From Pseudofrankia saprophytica (GTDB lineage: Bacteria > Actinomycetota > Actinomycetes > Frankiales > Frankiaceae): DNA of 64,000 nt. A model generated the notes under the pieces. That model was not told the origin of the DNA. It saw nothing but the letters and a program-made list of their open reading frames with translations, and made no database searches. Below, one piece after another: positions 17,114-24,234 of this stretch. The DNA is taken from NCBI RefSeq assembly GCF_000235425.2, contig NZ_KI912266.1:2121460-2185459 (forward strand), given 5' to 3'. The position numbers and the translations under genes are program-made. Each line of letters starts with the position of its first letter. The first letter of the stretch is position 1.

Positions 17114-17566
17114 TCAGTGGCCGGGGAGACGGACCACGCTGACGAAGAAGTCGTCGATGTGCCGGACGACGTCGACGAACCGCTCGAAGTCGACGGGCTT
17201 GGTGATGTAGGCGTTGGCGTGCAGGTCGTAGCTGCGCAGCACGTCCTCCTCGGCCTCGGACGTGGTCAGCACGACCACCGGAATGCGCCGCAGCTTGTCG
17301 TCCGACTTGACCTCGGCCAGCACCTGGCGGCCGTCCTTGAGCGGAAGGTTCAGGTCGAGCAGGATCAGGTCGGGCCGGGGGCTGCCGGTGTACTCACCCT
17401 CACCACGCAGGAAGTGCAGCGCCTCCACGCCGTCGCCGACGACGTGCAGGTTGTTCTTGACCTTGTAGTCCGCGAATGCCTCCCGGGTCATCAGCACGTC
17501 GCCTGGGTCGTCTTCGACGAGGAGAACCTCGATCGGTACGACGGGTTCGGGAAGCGGGTTCGTCAC
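17114..17566 (-). CDS. Single-domain response regulator (Rcp1-like)
   Basis: A 150-aa stand-alone receiver domain. Acidic pocket residues appear in [12 protein letters not shown], the phospho-acceptor aspartate in [14 protein letters not shown], the switch Thr in [12 protein letters not shown], and the conserved lysine in AYITKPVDF. Length and the [10 protein letters not shown] helix match Rcp1-like partners of phytochrome-type histidine kinases. Its GTG start overlaps the stop of the histidine kinase by four bases, so the two are translationally coupled and it is the likely phosphate acceptor. Confidence 0.95.
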   Translation of the reverse strand: MTNPLPEPVVPIEVLLVEDDPGDVLMTREAFADYKVKNNLHVVGDGVEALHFLRGEGEYTGSPRPDLILLDLNLPLKDGRQVLAEVKSDDKLRRIPVVVLTTSEAEEDVLRSYDLHANAYITKPVDFERFVDVVRHIDDFFVSVVRLPGH

Positions 17567-19263
17567 GCTGCTCCTTCGTGTGCGGCGATCGGAGGCGCCA
17601 TGGTGCCGGCGATCTGCGGGGTGGACACACCCGCCTCGCTCCTGGGAAGAGTCCAGCGGAAGGTCGTGCCGGAGTCCCTACCCGTATCCAACCAGATCGT
17701 CCCACCGTGAAACTCGATGATCTTCCGCACGAGCGCCAGGCCGATGCCGGTTCCCTCGTAGGTTTCCCGCCGGTGCAGCCGCTGAAAGATGACGAAGATT
17801 TTTTCGGCGTAGTCGGCCTCGATGCCGATGCCGTTGTCGGAACAGGACAGCTCCCAGGTGTCGCCCTGTTCGGTGACGCCGATGTGGATCTGGGGCGTGT
17901 CCGGCCCCTGGAACTTGATCGCGTTGCCGATCAGGTTCTGGAACACGGCCGCGAGCAGCGTCGGGTCTCCGGTGACGGTCGGCAGCTCGTCGGAGGTGAT
18001 CTCGGCCTCGGACGCCTCGATCGACGTGCCCAGCGACAGCTTGGCCCTGGCCAGCACCTCGCCGAGGTCGACCGGCACGAACGCGTCGGTGGTCCGCCCG
18101 ACCCGGGAGAACGCCAGCAGGTCGTTGATGAGCTTCTGCATCCGCTTGGCGCCGTCGACCGCGAAGTCGATGTACTGCTGGCCGCGCTCGTCGAGCTGGT
18201 CGCCGTACCGCCGCTCCAGCAGCTGGCAGAAGCTGGCCACCTTGCGCAGCGGTTCCTGCAGGTCATGGGAGGCGACGTAGGCGAACTGCTCGAGGTCTCG
18301 GTTGGAGCGGCGTAGCGCGTCGGCCTGCTCCTCCAGCTTGGCCGCGGCCTCCCAGACCGTGCCCAGTTCGTGGACGAGCTGTAGCCGCATGTTCTCGACG
18401 TGATCGGCCAGCTCGGCGATGTCCGGCGGGCCGACCGGGGCCACCGCGTGGTCGAGCTTCCCGCCGGCGACGGTGCGAGCGTCCTGGCCGATCCGCCCGA
18501 GCGGCCCGGTCACCCAGACCCGCAGCGCGCGGCCGATGCCCGCCATCAGGGCCGCGAAGGCGACCCCGACGATGATCAGGATCACGACGAGCTGGCGCAA
18601 CGTGGCCGACACCCGGTCGCGGGCGGCCACCGCCTGGGCCGTCAGGTCGGCGTCGAGGCGGTCGTCGGCGACTCGGATCTTGTCGAACACCGGCCTGCCG
18701 GCGGTCTCCGGGTCGACGGAACGAGCGGTGGCCACGTCGCCGCGCCGGGCCGCCGCCACCACCGGGTCGGCGTACAGCCGGTGCCAGTCGGCGATCCGGG
18801 CCCGCAGCGCGCCGAGGTCGTCGGCGAGGCCGGGCCGGCCGCCGACGACCTGGTCGAGCCGGGTGAGGTGGGTGTCCAGGTCTCGGCCGCCGTCGTCATA
18901 CGGCTTGAGTGAGGCGGCCTTGCCGGTGAGGATGAAGCCGCGCAGGCCGGTCTCCTGGTTGACCAGGCTGGTCATGACCTGGGCGGCCCGGGTCCGTGCC
19001 GGCGAGAGGATGTCGGTCCGCTCGTGGATCGACCGCTCCAGCTGGACCAGGCTGGCCGTGATCAGGCCGACGCCGGTAAGCAGGACGATCGATGCCACGG
19101 TGAGCGCCGCCGTCAGCCGGCGTCGCAGCGGCCACGATCGGGCCCTCGCCCGGAGCCGCTCGCCCCGGCCGGGTCCGACCAGGTCCGGCGTGCCAGCCTG
19201 GTCCGGCGTGGGAGCGTTCTCCGGGGGAGGACTCGCCGTCGCGGTACTAGCCACCTCCGTCAT
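17563..19263 (-). CDS. CHASE3-like membrane histidine kinase
   Basis: A 566-aa sensor kinase. After a Pro/Thr-rich N-terminus, a membrane helix (~48-70) precedes an extracytoplasmic region with [19 protein letters not shown], characteristic of CHASE3. A second membrane helix ([20 protein letters not shown]) leads into a HAMP domain, then the phytochrome-type HisKA motif [16 protein letters not shown] with the phospho-histidine, and an HATPase with [18 protein letters not shown] and [12 protein letters not shown] 19263 overlaps the previous gene's stop by four bases (ATGA). It is the centre of a three-gene signalling operon. Confidence 0.95.
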   Translation of the reverse strand: MTEVASTATASPPPENAPTPDQAGTPDLVGPGRGERLRARARSWPLRRRLTAALTVASIVLLTGVGLITASLVQLERSIHERTDILSPARTRAAQVMTSLVNQETGLRGFILTGKAASLKPYDDGGRDLDTHLTRLDQVVGGRPGLADDLGALRARIADWHRLYADPVVAAARRGDVATARSVDPETAGRPVFDKIRVADDRLDADLTAQAVAARDRVSATLRQLVVILIIVGVAFAALMAGIGRALRVWVTGPLGRIGQDARTVAGGKLDHAVAPVGPPDIAELADHVENMRLQLVHELGTVWEAAAKLEEQADALRRSNRDLEQFAYVASHDLQEPLRKVASFCQLLERRYGDQLDERGQQYIDFAVDGAKRMQKLINDLLAFSRVGRTTDAFVPVDLGEVLARAKLSLGTSIEASEAEITSDELPTVTGDPTLLAAVFQNLIGNAIKFQGPDTPQIHIGVTEQGDTWELSCSDNGIGIEADYAEKIFVIFQRLHRRETYEGTGIGLALVRKIIEFHGGTIWLDTGRDSGTTFRWTLPRSEAGVSTPQIAGTMAPPIAAHEGAA

Positions 19264-20453
19264 GGGGTCGGGCCTCTCAGGAGGAGTAGCGCGACGTCGT
19301 CGGTGAGTGGTCCGCCGTTGCGTCGTTCGATGTGGTCGATGAGGACGTCGGGGAGGCTGTCGTCGCCGGGTGGTGGGTTGACGGTGGTGATCTCGGCGAG
19401 GACGCCGTCCCAGCCGAGTCGTTCGCCGGTGGGGCCGTCGCGTCCCTCCAGCAGGCCGTCGGTGACCAGGAGCAGTTCCCAACCGGCCGGCAGCGGGACG
19501 GTGACCAGTTCGCTGGCCACGTCGTCGAGCACCCCGAGAGCCGGGCCGACCTCGTGGTCGGGCAGCGCGGCGAGGTGTGGGTGGATGAGGGCGGGTGGTG
19601 GGTGGCCGGCGAGGCGCATGCCGAGGGAGGTGCGGTCTGGTGCGACGGCGAGGGTGCAGACGGTGGCGAACAGTTCGTCGTTGGTGCGTTCGCTGACGAG
19701 GACGTCCTGCAGGTAGGCGAGTCGGTCGGGTTCGGGGATGCCGGCCAGGACGAGGGTGCGCCAGGCGATGCGGAGGCTGACGCCGAGGGCGGCTTCGTCG
19801 GGGCCGTGGCCGCAGACGTCGCCGAGCAGGACGTGGACGACGTGGTCGGGGGTCTCGACGACGTCGTAGAAGTCGCCGCCGAGTAGCGCCTGGCGGCGTC
19901 CTGGCCGGTAGCGGGCGAGATGGCCGAGGCGGGTGTCGCGAAGGAGTGGGGTCGGCAGGAGGCCGCGTTCGAGGCGGGAGTTCTCCTCGGCGCGTAGTTC
20001 GGATTCGTGCAGGGCGCGGGCGGCCTGCTCGGCGTCGCGTCGTTCGATGGCGTAGCGCAGGGCGCGGACGAGGGTCTTGCCGTCGATCTCGCCTTTGACG
20101 AGGTAGTCCTGGGCGCCGGCGGCGAGTGCTTCGACGCCGCGGTGTTCGTCGGCGAGGCCGGTCAGGACGACGATCGCGGCCCGTGGGGCGACGCGGCGCA
20201 TGGTTTCGAGCGCGGACAGGCCGTGGCTGTCGGGTAGGCCCAGGTCGAGCAGGACGCAGCGGGCTCCGGCGGCCATCGCGCGGGCCTCGGCGATGCTGCT
20301 GGCCCGTAGCAGCTGGACCGGGGCCGACGTCTCGTCGAGGAGCTCCTCGACGAGGAAGGCGTCACCGTCGTCATCCTCGACGAGCAGGACCGGCCAACTG
20401 GTCTCGTCTGGCTCGGCCGCGGCCTGTACCGGCAGCTCTGCCACGCTCTGCAT
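19260..20453 (-). CDS. Response regulator fused to PP2C/SpoIIE phosphatase
   Basis: A 397-aa protein. The N-terminal receiver (LLVEDDDGDAFLVEELL, phospho-Asp in CVLLDLGLPDSHG, VVLTGLADEH, DYLVKGE) is followed by a linker and a PP2C-type Ser/Thr phosphatase with the metal-binding GGDFYDVV, GDVCGHGPDEA, AGHPPPALI and TDGLLEGRD motifs. Such RsbU-like outputs usually dephosphorylate anti-sigma antagonists and so release a stress sigma factor. ATG 20453 is chosen over ATG 20489; the ribosome binding site is poor for both. First gene of the operon with the histidine kinase and second regulator. Confidence 0.94.
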   Translation of the reverse strand: MQSVAELPVQAAAEPDETSWPVLLVEDDDGDAFLVEELLDETSAPVQLLRASSIAEARAMAAGARCVLLDLGLPDSHGLSALETMRRVAPRAAIVVLTGLADEHRGVEALAAGAQDYLVKGEIDGKTLVRALRYAIERRDAEQAARALHESELRAEENSRLERGLLPTPLLRDTRLGHLARYRPGRRQALLGGDFYDVVETPDHVVHVLLGDVCGHGPDEAALGVSLRIAWRTLVLAGIPEPDRLAYLQDVLVSERTNDELFATVCTLAVAPDRTSLGMRLAGHPPPALIHPHLAALPDHEVGPALGVLDDVASELVTVPLPAGWELLLVTDGLLEGRDGPTGERLGWDGVLAEITTVNPPPGDDSLPDVLIDHIERRNGGPLTDDVALLLLRGPTP

Positions 20454-20642
20454 GGCGGTTCGGGGATCCTTTCGGTCTCGGTGTTCCATCCGGATCTGTC
20501 CGGATACCGGAACGATCGGAGCTTTCGACCCAGTATTCCTACCGGCCCGGGCTGGTAGGCCAGCATGGCACGCGGCGGAGCTGGTGTGTTCGTGCCTTCG
20601 CAGAAGGGTACGTCCCTCGGCCGGTCCACCGGGCACGGACGA

Positions 20643-21317
20643 TCACGAGTCGGTGTCGGGCCGCCGTGGGCTGTGTCCTTCTCGTACCGCGGTGGTTATG
20701 AGGCCGATGACCCAGGTGGCGGCGCGGGTCGCCTCGTCGGGATCAAGATTCCAGGTCGTGATCATACGTTCGAACGTCGACACGCTCCAGTAGGCGTCCA
20801 GTGCCGCGGCGGCCATCTCGCGCTCGCTGTCGGTCCAGTCGGCCGCCGCCTGGGTCAGCGCGGCCCGGAGCGCGTCGCGGCGGCGCTGGTCGAGCGCGGC
20901 GAACGTCGGGTCGTCGAGGGTCGGCCGGTCGATGGGAAACGTCGCCAGGTAGGTGAAGGTCTGCGCGATGGTCTGACCGAAGTTGTCGAGGCGGAGGTGC
21001 TCCAGCTCGACCCCGGCCTCCGTCTCGAGCCGGCGTAGGACGGTGTCGCGAAGGTTCCGCTCGGTCGCGAAATGCCGGTAGACCGTGCTTTCGTTCACGC
21101 CGGCCCGCTGGGCCACGGCTCGGATCGTGAGGCTTCGCCAGTCCCAGTTCGGCAGGTCGTGGACGATGTCGGTGGCCGCGGTGACGATCCGTTCCCGGGT
21201 CGCCGCGGCCTGCCTGGACCGTTGCGAGTTCTCGTAGGAGTGGGGCCGCGGCGAGTGGCCGCCGACGTCTCCAGGCCCGCCGGAGGCCTGACCGCCGCCG
21301 GAGCCGCCGACCACCAC
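20643..21317 (-). CDS. TetR-family repressor divergent from P450
   Basis: About 224 aa from GTG 21317. A Gly/Ser-rich lead of ~35 residues, which may be untranslated, precedes the helix-turn-helix TIRAVAQRAGVNESTVYRHF. The C-terminal part (LDNFGQTIAQTFTYLATFPI, AALDAYWSVSTFERMI) is the ligand-binding bundle. The divergent arrangement with the P450 gene and the 34-bp palindrome between them indicate that it controls that gene and probably itself. Confidence 0.92.
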   Translation of the reverse strand: MVVGGSGGGQASGGPGDVGGHSPRPHSYENSQRSRQAAATRERIVTAATDIVHDLPNWDWRSLTIRAVAQRAGVNESTVYRHFATERNLRDTVLRRLETEAGVELEHLRLDNFGQTIAQTFTYLATFPIDRPTLDDPTFAALDQRRRDALRAALTQAAADWTDSEREMAAAALDAYWSVSTFERMITTWNLDPDEATRAATWVIGLITTAVREGHSPRRPDTDS

Positions 21318-21481
21318 CGGATCTCCCGTCTGCGCACGTCGTGTGGCTCGAACCTAGTCGCCGCGCCACGGCGACCACCACGTCGACCCTGCCTCACCTC
21401 GCCACGCCGGCATCCGGCATTTCACCCGTAGCCCATCCCGTACCCCACCTCGCACCCCGCCTCGCCGTGGCGGCCGCCCTG

Positions 21482-21515
21482 GCCATCTCGTGCAAGACTT
21501 CTTGCACGAGATGGC
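21482..21515. promoter_or_regulatory. 34-bp perfect palindrome, TetR operator
   Basis: Arms GCCATCTCGTGCAAGA (21482-21497) and their exact complement (21500-21515) flank a 2-bp centre. It lies 58-92 bp upstream of the P450 start and ~165 bp from the TetR start. Length and perfection fit binding by two TetR dimers or one large-footprint dimer. Confidence 0.8.
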
Positions 21516-21573
21516 TTACGCTGTGCCCGTCGTTGGCTGACAACCACCGGTTCAACCCTGTCTGGAGGCCGCT

Positions 21574-22764
21574 GTGACGGCTACGGAGCTCCCCGCGCGT
21601 CCGATGGACCCGACCCGCGACGACCGCAAGTCGGCAGCACTGGCGGCGCAGCGGGTGCACGCCGACGCCGGGGCGCGGGTCGTCGGCGACTTTCAGTTAG
21701 GCCGCGCGATCCTGCGCAGCGCGCGGATGCGCCAGGCGGGCGCGAGCTCCGACCAGATGAACCCGGATGACGAGTTCTGCCCGGTCTTCTTCCTCGACGG
21801 CGACACCCATCGCAGCCGGCGGACGGCGATCGCCCGCTTCTTCACCCCGAAGGCCATCAGCTCCCGCCACCGCCTGGTCATGGAGCGCACCACCGACGAG
21901 CTGCTCGCCCAGCTGCGGGCCGACGGAAGAGGGCGGCTCGACGAGCTCAGCTACAAGCTGGCCGTCGCCGTGGCCGCGGAGATCGTCGGCCTGACGGACA
22001 GCGACCAGGCCGGGATGGCCAAACGCATCCAGGCCACCTTGCTCGGCACCCGGCTGCGCGGCATGCACCCCGCCATCCGCTTCGGCGCCAAGGCGGTGAC
22101 CGCCGTGCACGCGATGCGGTTCTTCGGCCGCGACGTGCGTCCCGCGATCAGGTCCCGCCGCGAGGAACGGCGCGAGGACGTCATCTCGCATCTGATCGAC
22201 GAGGGCTATCCGGACAAGGCGATCCTCATCGAGTGCATGACCTACGCCGTCGCCGGCATGGTCACCACCCGTGAGTTCATCGTGATGGCCGCCTGGCACC
22301 TGTTCGACGACGACGCCCTGCGGGCCCGCTTCACCGCCGGCGACGAGGCCGACCAGATCGTGATCCTCGAGGAGATCCTCCGCCTCGAGCCCGTGGCCGC
22401 CATGCTGCACCGGCGCGCCACCGAGGACGCCGACCTCGGGCAGGACACCGTCCGGGCGGGAGACCTGCTCGCGGTCAACATCCGGGCCGCCAACGTCGAC
22501 GAGGCGACCGTGGGCGCCTGCCCGCACGCGCTCGACCCCGACCGGGCCAGCCGGCAGAGGGGGGTCGGCTCCTACATGAGCTTCGGCGACGGCAGCCACC
22601 GGTGCCCCGGTGCCCAGGTCGCGATCGCCGAGACCCGGGTGTTCCTGGACGCGCTCCTGCGCCTGCCCGACGTCCGCCTCGAACGCACCCCGGACATGAC
22701 CTGGTGCGACGGCCTCATGAGCTACGAACTGCGCGGCGCCGTCGTCACCTGCTCGCGGGCCTGA
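21574..22764 (+). CDS. Cytochrome P450
   Basis: A 396-aa soluble P450. The heme-cysteine loop is FGDGSHRCPGAQVA; the ExxR pair is in EEILRLEP; the I-helix reads YAVAGMVTTREFIV. The usual acidic residue before the threonine is a valine here, so oxygen activation may differ, or this may be normal for its subfamily. Start GTG 21574 has GGAGG at good spacing. Control by the divergent TetR repressor suggests induction by a substrate-like molecule. A ferredoxin or reductase gene is not adjacent. Confidence 0.94.
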   Translation: MTATELPARPMDPTRDDRKSAALAAQRVHADAGARVVGDFQLGRAILRSARMRQAGASSDQMNPDDEFCPVFFLDGDTHRSRRTAIARFFTPKAISSRHRLVMERTTDELLAQLRADGRGRLDELSYKLAVAVAAEIVGLTDSDQAGMAKRIQATLLGTRLRGMHPAIRFGAKAVTAVHAMRFFGRDVRPAIRSRREERREDVISHLIDEGYPDKAILIECMTYAVAGMVTTREFIVMAAWHLFDDDALRARFTAGDEADQIVILEEILRLEPVAAMLHRRATEDADLGQDTVRAGDLLAVNIRAANVDEATVGACPHALDPDRASRQRGVGSYMSFGDGSHRCPGAQVAIAETRVFLDALLRLPDVRLERTPDMTWCDGLMSYELRGAVVTCSRA

Positions 22765-22780
22765 CCGGCGGGACCCGCGT

Positions 22781-22813
22781 CGGCCGCGTCGGCCGGGCCG
22801 GCCGACGCGGCCG
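22781..22813. terminator. Bidirectional terminator between P450 and clpP
   Basis: A 14-bp perfect stem, CGGCCGCGTCGGCC and its complement, with loop GGGCC, between two convergent genes. A second smaller stem (CCGGGCC...GGCCCGG) follows directly. Confidence 0.7.
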
Positions 22814-22885
22814 GGCCTGACGGGTGCGGGCCCGGCCGCGTCGGGACGTGGGGCCCGGCCCGCGGTCGTCTCGGGGTTCTGAGGC

Positions 22886-23473
22886 CTACCGTTGCTCGAT
22901 CACCTGGTCGATGAGGCCGTACTCCTTGGCCGCGGTCGCGGTGAAGACCCGGTCGTGGTCCGTGTCGGCGCGCAGCGTCGCGGTGCTCTGCCCGGTGTGC
23001 CGGGCGAGGATGTGCTCGATGTCGGCCCGGACGCGGACGACCTCGTCGGCCTGGAGGATGAGGTCGGGGATCGCGCCGCGGCCCTGCGCCGCCGGTTGGT
23101 GCAGGATGACGCGCGCGTGCGGGAGCGCGGCGCGTTTGCCCTCGGCGCCCGCGGCCAGCAGGACGGCGCCGACCGCGACGGCCTGTCCCACGCAGGTCGT
23201 CGCCACCTTGGGCCGGATGAAGCGCAGGGTGTCGTAGATGCCGAGCATCGCGCTCGGGTCGCCGCCCTCGCAGTTGATGTAGAGCTGGATGTCCCGGTCG
23301 GGGGCGTCCGCCTCCAGGTAGAGCAGCTGCGCGACCAGCGCGTTCGCGACGCCGGAGTCGATGGCCGTCCCGAGGTAGATGATCCGCTCGGTGAGCAGGT
23401 GCGAGTAGACGTCCATGATCCGATCGCCGCGCGGGCTCTGCGCGATGACGTTCGGGATCGTGTAGGTGCTCAT
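22886..23473 (-). CDS. ClpP-family subunit lacking the catalytic serine
   Basis: A 195-aa ClpP homologue, second of a pair. Family landmarks are in place: LYINCEGGDPSAMLGIYDTL, PHARVILHQPAAQGRG with the catalytic histidine H125, and D170 in ADTDHDRVF. The serine segment, GQAASMGA in ordinary ClpP, reads GQAVAVGA, so the nucleophile is Ala100. I checked the codon: GCG. It is therefore predicted to be a proteolytically inactive, ClpR-like ring subunit that would work in a mixed tetradecamer with the active paralogue. Its ATG overlaps the stop of that gene by four bases. Probable counterpart of Streptomyces ClpP3/ClpP4. Confidence 0.92.
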   Translation of the reverse strand: MSTYTIPNVIAQSPRGDRIMDVYSHLLTERIIYLGTAIDSGVANALVAQLLYLEADAPDRDIQLYINCEGGDPSAMLGIYDTLRFIRPKVATTCVGQAVAVGAVLLAAGAEGKRAALPHARVILHQPAAQGRGAIPDLILQADEVVRVRADIEHILARHTGQSTATLRADTDHDRVFTATAAKEYGLIDQVIEQR

Positions 23474-24123
23474 CGGGCGGCCCGGTCGGCGGCCCGGTCG
23501 GTGGTCCGGTCGGCGGACAGGCCGATCCCGAAGGGCCGGCGGCCGCGCGGCGCGACCTCGTCGAAGGCCTGCACGATCGCGTCGACGAAGCCGTAGTCGA
23601 GGGCCTCCTGGGCGGTGTACCAGCGGTCGTGCAGCGAGTCCTCGAAGATCCGGTCGATGTCCTGGCCGGTGTCCTCGGCGATGAGCCGAAGCACCGTGTC
23701 CCGGGTATGGCGCAGGTCGTTCGCCTGCAGCTCGATGTCGACCGCCGTGCCGGCGATCCCGGCCGAGCCCTGGTGCATCAGCACGCGGGCGTGCGGCATG
23801 GCGCGCCGCTTTCCCCTGGCGCCGGACGACAGCAGGAACTGGCCGGCGCTGTAGGCGATGCCGAGCGCCAGGGTGGACACGTCGCAGGGGATGAGCCGCA
23901 TGACGTCGCGGATGGCCAGCATCGACGGCACCGACCCGCCGGGGGAGTGGATCCACAGCGCGATGTCGGCCGCGGCGTCCTCGGTCGCCAGCGCGATCAG
24001 CTGCGTGGCCAGCAGGGTGCCGTTGTCATCATCCAACGGCCCATCGAGCACGAGGACGCGTTGCGCGTAGAGGTCCTGTCGCATCCGGTCGTTAAACAGC
24101 GGGGGCTTCGCTTCACCACTCAT
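23470..24123 (-). CDS. clpP: ATP-dependent Clp protease proteolytic subunit
   Basis: A 217-aa ClpP with an intact triad: S92 in GIAYSAGQFLLSSG, H117 in PHARVLMHQ, D162 in FEDSLHDRWYT. The IHSPGGSVPSMLAI handle strand is normal. The C-terminal tail is extended by ~20 residues of Asp/Arg/Ala repeats (DRTTDRAADRAAR). It forms the catalytic partner of the overlapping Ser-less subunit; no Clp ATPase gene is nearby. A PopR-like palindrome upstream suggests it belongs to the inducible clpP3-clpP4 type rather than the housekeeping pair. Confidence 0.94.
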   Translation of the reverse strand: MSGEAKPPLFNDRMRQDLYAQRVLVLDGPLDDDNGTLLATQLIALATEDAAADIALWIHSPGGSVPSMLAIRDVMRLIPCDVSTLALGIAYSAGQFLLSSGARGKRRAMPHARVLMHQGSAGIAGTAVDIELQANDLRHTRDTVLRLIAEDTGQDIDRIFEDSLHDRWYTAQEALDYGFVDAIVQAFDEVAPRGRRPFGIGLSADRTTDRAADRAAR

Positions 24124-24163
24124 GTCTCAACTCTGCGAGATCGTCGCGCCGATCAGCCCGCGG

Positions 24164-24193
24164 TCTGCCCGCGGCAGATTTGCTGACGGCAGA
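24164..24193. promoter_or_regulatory. PopR-like operator upstream of clpP pair
   Basis: TCTGCC-CGC-GGCAGA (24164-24178) is a perfect dyad matching the core of the PopR site known from Streptomyces (TTCTGCC-N3-GGCAGAA). An extra GGCAGA half-site follows at 24188-24193. It lies 41-70 bp upstream of the clpP start. No popR gene was found in the window. Confidence 0.65.
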
Positions 24194-24234
24194 CGACCCG
24201 TCGAGGCGCACGGCCAAGGTCCCGCGTTGAGCGC

